Shown piece by piece: positions 6,137 to 10,241 of a stretch of DNA of 10,241 nucleotides. This stretch comes from Cytophagia bacterium (lineage in GTDB: Bacteria > Bacteroidota > Bacteroidia > Cytophagales > Cyclobacteriaceae). The DNA lies in assembly GCA_013373005.1 (NCBI GenBank), contig JABXIP010000039.1, positions 1 to 10,241 on the forward strand. The letters run 5' to 3'. The notes below the pieces were generated by a model. It ran no database searches. It saw only the letters and a program-made list of their open reading frames with translations, and was not told the DNA's origin. The number at the start of each line of letters is the position of its first letter. Positions within the stretch are counted from its first letter, which is position 1. Position numbers and translations under genes: made by a program.

Positions 6137-7453
6137 ATGAGTTGTAGTTGCGGAACTAGTGTAGAAGGAAAAACAGCAGGCTGTAATAACAACGGTGGCT
6201 GTGCTACCGGTGGCTGCAATAAACTCAATACATTCGACTGGCTATCCAACATGGATTTACCGGTTCAGGAAAAATTCAATATTGTTGAAGTCCGATTTAA
6301 AAATGGGCGCAAGGAATTTTTCAAAAACGAAAACTACCTCGATCTAGTAACCGGAGAGGCAGTAATTGTCGATGTTCCTGGTGGTCATCATTTGGGCCAT
6401 GTCTCCTTGCAAGGGGAACTGGTTCGTCTTCAAATGAAGAAGAAAAACATTGAAGACAACGAAGAAATTCGCCAGATCTATAGAAAAGCTACGCTCAAGG
6501 ATTTAGAGAAATTCGAGCAGGTTCGAAACCGTGAAATGCCGGCTCTTTATAGAACCAGAAACATCATTCTTGAGCAAAAGCTTAATATGAAGCTCACGGA
6601 TATTGAGTTCCAGGCAGACAATACCAAAGCTACTTTCTACTATTCGGCCGATGATCGAGTGGATTTTAGGGAGCTGATTAAGGTACTGGCTGGTGAATTC
6701 AAGATTCGAATCGAAATGAGACAAATAAGCTTACGTCAAGAAGCCAGCCGCCTGGGTGGCATTGGTTCTTGCGGACGCGAACTTTGCTGCTCTACCTGGC
6801 TTACCGACTTTAAGAGTGTTTCAACTTCTGCCGCCAGATACCAGAATCTCAGCCTGAATCCAAGCAAACTTTCCGGCCAATGTGGTCGCCTAAAGTGCTG
6901 CTTGAACTATGAGTTGGACACGTATATGGAAGCTTTGGAAGATATTCCGGAGGTAACCAAAATCAAAACCAGTAACGGTGAAGCCAAGCTTCAGAAGACC
7001 GACATCTTCCGAAAAATCATGTGGTTCAACTATGGTGATGAAAACACCTGGCACCCCATTGCTACTGATAGGGTGAAGGAAATCATTGAGTTGAATAAAA
7101 AGGGCATAACTCCTGATACCCTAACGGAAGACAAGCTAGATCTGGCTCCAGCTGATACCGCTATCAATAGCGATCTGGAGAGAATGGATGAACGCTTTAA
7201 GAAAAAAGACGCTCGCAAGAAGAACAGCAGAAGAAAGGGAAAAGGTCAAGGACAAGCTCCACAGCAAAAGCAGGGACAAGCTCAGGGCCAGCCAAGAAGA
7301 AAGAAAAAGCCTAACCCAAATCAGCAGCAACAAGCTCAGGGTAACAACCAGCCAAAGGCTGAAAACCAAGGCCAGGCGAAGCATCAGAACAAGCGAAGAA
7401 AAAGTCGCAACTTCAATAAGAAGAACAAACCCAACAATGACCAAAACGCCTAA
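6137..7453 (+). CDS. ricT: PSP1-domain protein, RicT/YaaT-like, with Cys-rich N-terminus and basic tail
   Basis: A 438-residue soluble protein. The core (about residues 42-275) matches the PSP1 C-terminal family, represented by Bacillus subtilis RicT (YaaT, about 275 residues), which with RicA and RicF carries 4Fe-4S clusters and affects RNA maturation by RNase Y. Core signatures are SCGRELCC (Cys212, 217, 218) and QCGRLKCC (Cys249, 254, 255), with EASRLGGIGSCG just before. Two additions stand out. The first 27 residues hold five cysteines (3, 5, 16, 22, 27) among Gly and Asn. From about residue 345 the sequence becomes Lys/Arg/Gln/Asn-rich low complexity and is probably disordered. No signal peptide or membrane segment is visible. 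It follows purD closely, and its last 17 bases overlap gldH. Family membership is firm; an Fe-S or RNA-related role here is inferred from the Bacillus relative, whose partners are not in the window. Confidence 0.85.
   Translation: MSCSCGTSVEGKTAGCNNNGGCATGGCNKLNTFDWLSNMDLPVQEKFNIVEVRFKNGRKEFFKNENYLDLVTGEAVIVDVPGGHHLGHVSLQGELVRLQMKKKNIEDNEEIRQIYRKATLKDLEKFEQVRNREMPALYRTRNIILEQKLNMKLTDIEFQADNTKATFYYSADDRVDFRELIKVLAGEFKIRIEMRQISLRQEASRLGGIGSCGRELCCSTWLTDFKSVSTSAARYQNLSLNPSKLSGQCGRLKCCLNYELDTYMEALEDIPEVTKIKTSNGEAKLQKTDIFRKIMWFNYGDENTWHPIATDRVKEIIELNKKGITPDTLTEDKLDLAPADTAINSDLERMDERFKKKDARKKNSRRKGKGQGQAPQQKQGQAQGQPRRKKKPNPNQQQQAQGNNQPKAENQGQAKHQNKRRKSRNFNKKNKPNNDQNA
7195..7450 (+). repeat. Low-complexity tract coding for the basic Gln/Lys/Asn tail of the RicT-like protein
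   Basis: Purine-rich DNA with short imperfect repeats: ACAAGCTCAGGG occurs at 7276-7287 and 7330-7341, with a shorter ACAAGCTC copy at 7252-7259. It encodes GQA/GQP/QQQ blocks separated by Arg-Lys clusters (about residues 353-438). The pattern suggests growth by replication slippage and probably varies in length among relatives. Confidence 0.6.
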
Positions 7454-7904
7454 GATTCTCCTCTTTTGCCTGATCCTCCTGGTCTATTCATGCGATTCAA
7501 AGGGTGTATTTGAAGATGATCAGAGTTTCGATTCCAAGTCGTGGCACATGGATAACATGCCGGCATTTACCTTCGAAATTGAAGACACTACTCCTAAGGA
7601 TGTTTTTCTTAAGCTGAGAAACGATCTAAATTACCCCTATCAGAATATCTATATCACCTATTACCTGCTCAATTCACAAAGAGAAGAAGTGGCTACAGAA
7701 TTGGTAAATATTCCTCTTTTTGATGATGTAACAGGCAAACCTGAGGGAAAGGGGAATAGTATTTATCAATCTTCTATGCTGGTGTTGGAAAACTACTCAT
7801 TCCCAAGCGCGGGAGAGTACACCTTCAAACTCGCTCAATATATGCGCAGCGAATCTCTGGATGGGGTGCACTCAGTTGGTGTTCGGGTTGAAGAGTCTAA
7901 TTAG
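7437..7904 (+). CDS. gldH: Gliding motility lipoprotein GldH
   Basis: A 155-residue predicted lipoprotein. GldH is required for gliding in Flavobacterium johnsoniae and is linked with the type IX secretion/gliding machinery; its exact biochemical role is not settled. The N-terminus is a short basic stretch, a hydrophobic run (7-17) and a lipobox VYSC with Cys19 as the predicted acylated residue. Conserved family segments follow: LRNDLNYPYQNIY (60-72), DDVTGKPEGKG (96-106), LENYSFPSAGEYTFKLAQYMR (about 117-137) and GVHSVGVRVE (143-152). I chose the ATG at 7437 because it places the signal peptide at the N-terminus; the frame is open further upstream, but that stretch translates only antisense-like, highly charged sequence inside ricT. 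It overlaps ricT by 17 bases in a different frame, so the genes are likely co-expressed. Gliding needs many other gld and spr genes, none present here. Confidence 0.88.
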   Translation: MTKTPKILLFCLILLVYSCDSKGVFEDDQSFDSKSWHMDNMPAFTFEIEDTTPKDVFLKLRNDLNYPYQNIYITYYLLNSQREEVATELVNIPLFDDVTGKPEGKGNSIYQSSMLVLENYSFPSAGEYTFKLAQYMRSESLDGVHSVGVRVEESN

Positions 7905-7915
7905 AATTTCACTTG

Positions 7916-7939
7916 AGCCCATGGTTTAAATCATGGGCT
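7916..7939. repeat. Palindromic hairpin at the gldH/helicase convergent junction
   Basis: AGCCCATG (7916-7923) pairs exactly with CATGGGCT (7932-7939) around an 8-base centre that itself contains TTTAAA. It occupies most of the 33-base gap and covers two bases of the helicase stop codon (7938-7940). The form recalls REP-type palindromes and bidirectional terminators, but no U-run follows on either strand. Its role as transcript-end structure is inference. Confidence 0.5.
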
Positions 7940-10241
7940 ACTCCACCAACTCAATAAATCGGCTGATTTTATCCTTTACGTTAGGTCCGTTTTTCCAGTA
8001 GTCTCGTGAGTGCATCAGTCGGTAAGGCCAGGCCTTTAAGCTTAAATGAGTGGGCCGGTATACGAAGGTTTCTTTCACAGAGGAGCTGGTATAGAACGAA
8101 TTGTCATCCGTAAAAATCAGTCCCAAATACTTATTCCTTCTGGTCAAGGCAATGTCAGCATAGAGAGAGTCTGACTTCATTTTAACAGGCAGCTCACTCT
8201 CCAGATCAATCAGCTTATTCTTCAAATACCAGTGAGGCTCGAAGCCTTTATCTATGGTCAGGCTCATTTCTATACTCTTATCAGAAACTTCTTGAGCATA
8301 TTTCAAATAAGCCTTCAGCAGCTTTGGACCTTCATTTTTGGTATCCTCTACTTTCAGCTGACTAGGAGAAATAGAGGTTACCAAAACTACCTTTTGTCTG
8401 GCACGGGTAATGGCCACGTTTAGTCTATTCTCTCCTCCCGCCTGGTTGAGACTACCGAATTGGACATTGAATTTCCCTTTAGCATCTGGCGCATAAGCCG
8501 TAGTGAAAATGATCACATCCCGTTCATCACCCTGAACATTTTCAATGTTCTTCACAAAGAGATCAGCTTCTTCCATAAGCCCCTCCTCTTCCAGTAAATC
8601 GATAACCAGACCTTGTTGGACAGCATTGAAAGTAACGACTCCCAAACTGTATTCCGTTTTCTTTCGCAGATAAGATTTCACCACCTCAACCACCTGTTGA
8701 GCTTCAATGAGATTGCTTTGCTTCTCCCATTCCCCTTTCACTTTGATGTATTCAATAGCAGGCTCATTACCATTAGCCACCTCAAAATTTGGCAGCATGG
8801 AAAGCTTACCCTGATAAAAATGGTCATTAGAAAACTGAATTAGGGCCTGCGACTGACTTCTATAGTGGCCTCTCAAACTCACCTGCATTAAAAAGCTTCT
8901 GCTCAGCTCCAGCAAAGACTCCACTTCCAGCGCCATATCTTCCGACTCATCTTCCCATCGAACCCTGTAAAGATCATTTGGCCTTAGCTGCTGATCGTCT
9001 CCGGCAATAACCACCTGCTTGCCTCTATAAATGGCCGGAAGCCCTTTCTCCGCAAAACACTGGCTGGCCTCATCGAAAATGACCAGATCGAAAACCGACT
9101 CCATTGGGAAAATAGCCGAAACCGACTCAGGTGATGCCAGCCAACATGGCACCAGATTAAAAAGCTCTTGATAGAAACTATTAATCAGTCGCCTAATCGG
9201 CCAAATTCTTCGTTTTTTGGTCACCTGATGCAGAAGGTCACGATAGGTGACCATGTTATTGAGGCGATTGAACTCTAGCCCTTCATAGGTTCTCTCCTTG
9301 GCCTTTTGAAGCAGAATCTGATTGCTGACTTCCGACTTTTGCTCCACAGCCTGCTGCAATTCAGAAATCAGTTTATCGAATGACAATGTGGAAACGGTTC
9401 TGAGAATCGGGCTCTTGCTCTCAATATGATCTATCCATGCCAGGCGCAAGCTGTTGTCGAAGATCTTGAGAATCTCTCTCTTATCCTCCAAATGTAGGTC
9501 TACCAGCTTATCTACTATGGCCAATTCCTTTTCACTGAAGGAATCCCTTAGTTTATCGAGTTCGCAAAGTGTTTCGAAATCTCGTTTCACTGATTTCCTT
9601 AAGGCTTTCAAGAAATCTTCATCAGCCAGAAGCTTATCGATTTGAGGTGGCTCAATGTATTTATTCCACTTGTTACGCTTGGCGGGAAGCCCTTCTAAGG
9701 ACTCTCTCAGCTCCTTAATCTTCGACCTAAATTCCTTAGCCGATAACTTATTCAGTTTGAAATACTCATTAAAATTGGCAAAGGAGTTGAATCTAAGCTT
9801 GCCATTAATGGCCATCTCAAGATTATCAATCCAGGCATTGATCTCCTCTTGCAATAGTGTCTTCGGAACGGAGTCTATCCAACCAACACTTCTCAGCTTA
9901 GTGAGCTGATGCTGAAGATTTAGCCGGTTGTCAATTTTCTCGGTAAGCACCTGTAAGGCCGCTTTATCATCGCGCAAGCCATTGGCCACCAGAATTCTCG
10001 CCAGCCTCAATTTCTCTTTGGAAAACCTCCACTTCATAGACTTCCAAACCGAAGTTTTGGCATCTGACCTTTGCTTCAGTATTTCCTGTACCTCACCTAT
10101 TTCATTGGAAGGAATGGATTGCTCCACCCCATTTCCCTCGAAGCATTTGTTCAGCAGGTTTCGGGTATTCTTGAGCCAAAGCAATTCTGTTTGAGCATTG
10201 GGGAAGGCCGTCATTGGCCTGAAGAGCTTGTAGATTTCTTC
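7938..10241 (-). CDS. Large SF1 (Upf1-like, AAA_12-type) helicase/ATPase, C-terminal 767 residues; 5' end outside window
   Basis: The frame is open to the right edge, with nine codons preceding the first Met in view, so this is the C-terminal part of a larger protein. Numbering from that Met (10214): residues 1-330 are charged, mostly helical and coiled-coil-like. DLVIFDEASQC (376-386) is the Walker B motif, VVIAGDDQQLRP (401-412) motif III, SLRGHYRSQ (446-454) motif IV, ENVQGDERDVIIF (558-570) motif V and LNVAITRARQKVV (598-610) motif VI with the arginine finger. The Walker A loop must lie upstream of the window, with the long helical stretch inserted before motif II, as in large DUF4011-type helicases. 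The last 100 residues (about 660-758), with ADIALTRRNKYLGLIFTDD, weakly resemble the Vsr/MTES_1575-like nuclease fold of such proteins but lack a clear catalytic Glu. It acts presumably on nucleic acid in an ATP-dependent way; substrate and pathway are unknown. It converges on gldH. Confidence 0.8.
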   Translation of the reverse strand, partial: EEIYKLFRPMTAFPNAQTELLWLKNTRNLLNKCFEGNGVEQSIPSNEIGEVQEILKQRSDAKTSVWKSMKWRFSKEKLRLARILVANGLRDDKAALQVLTEKIDNRLNLQHQLTKLRSVGWIDSVPKTLLQEEINAWIDNLEMAINGKLRFNSFANFNEYFKLNKLSAKEFRSKIKELRESLEGLPAKRNKWNKYIEPPQIDKLLADEDFLKALRKSVKRDFETLCELDKLRDSFSEKELAIVDKLVDLHLEDKREILKIFDNSLRLAWIDHIESKSPILRTVSTLSFDKLISELQQAVEQKSEVSNQILLQKAKERTYEGLEFNRLNNMVTYRDLLHQVTKKRRIWPIRRLINSFYQELFNLVPCWLASPESVSAIFPMESVFDLVIFDEASQCFAEKGLPAIYRGKQVVIAGDDQQLRPNDLYRVRWEDESEDMALEVESLLELSRSFLMQVSLRGHYRSQSQALIQFSNDHFYQGKLSMLPNFEVANGNEPAIEYIKVKGEWEKQSNLIEAQQVVEVVKSYLRKKTEYSLGVVTFNAVQQGLVIDLLEEEGLMEEADLFVKNIENVQGDERDVIIFTTAYAPDAKGKFNVQFGSLNQAGGENRLNVAITRARQKVVLVTSISPSQLKVEDTKNEGPKLLKAYLKYAQEVSDKSIEMSLTIDKGFEPHWYLKNKLIDLESELPVKMKSDSLYADIALTRRNKYLGLIFTDDNSFYTSSSVKETFVYRPTHLSLKAWPYRLMHSRDYWKNGPNVKDKISRFIELVE

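Noticed and set aside
7188..7436. An 83-codon N-terminal extension of the gldH frame
   Set aside because: It overlaps ricT, is highly charged and unlike any GldH, and would bury the lipoprotein signal peptide that begins at 7437.
7136..7444. A 102-residue, very Leu/Val/Ser-rich minus-strand frame that looks like a membrane protein
   Set aside because: It is the antisense of the Lys/Gln/Arg-rich RicT tail; CTT/CTG/TTG codons arise from AAG/CAG/CAA on the coding strand. No promoter or start context, and it overlaps a well-supported gene.
9454..10194. Serine/leucine-rich plus-strand frames opposite the helicase
   Set aside because: Composition is that expected from the antisense of Lys/Glu/Leu-rich helical sequence; no start context or family resemblance.
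10212..10214. The ATG at 10214 as the true start of the helicase
   Set aside because: The frame continues to the window edge with plausible coding sequence (EEIYKLFRP), and the Walker A motif required for an SF1 helicase is missing from the visible part, so the start lies outside.

Overview
This window looks like chromosomal DNA of a gliding-lineage Bacteroidota, most likely a Cytophagales-type marine or soil bacterium (the rank below phylum is inference). Three things point there. There is a clear gldH, a gliding-motility lipoprotein gene confined to this phylum. RecQ has the long form with an extra C-terminal domain. Several promoter-like -7 boxes fit TAnnTTTG, and strong Shine-Dalgarno sequences are absent. 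Coding density is very high: the longest gap is 111 bases, and I see no tRNA, rRNA, IS element, CRISPR array or phage gene.

Layout. Positions 1-354 (+) hold the 3' end of a SpoU/TrmH-family rRNA 2'-O-methyltransferase (rlmB-like). It converges on a leftward pair, kdsD (2510-1539) and manC (1536-466), separated by 2 bases. These supply arabinose-5-phosphate for Kdo and GDP-mannose for surface glycans. A 73-base divergent region with two face-to-face -7 boxes separates kdsD from recQ (2584-4782, +). Next come purD (4817-6109), a ricT-like PSP1-domain gene (6137-7453) and gldH (7437-7904), all rightward and tightly packed, with a TAnnTTTG box just before purD. From the right edge, a large leftward SF1 Upf1-like helicase gene (10241-7938, 5' end outside the window) converges on gldH across a perfect palindrome.

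Functions. Most of the window is housekeeping: RNA modification, LPS and capsule precursors, recombination and repair, purine synthesis. The less ordinary parts are the RicT-like protein, which has a Cys-rich N-terminus and a long basic Gln/Lys/Asn tail and overlaps gldH; the long helicase with a possible degenerate nuclease-like C-terminus; and the palindromes at both convergent junctions. I did not find a convincing undescribed multi-gene system. The partial helicase is the best candidate for a second look.
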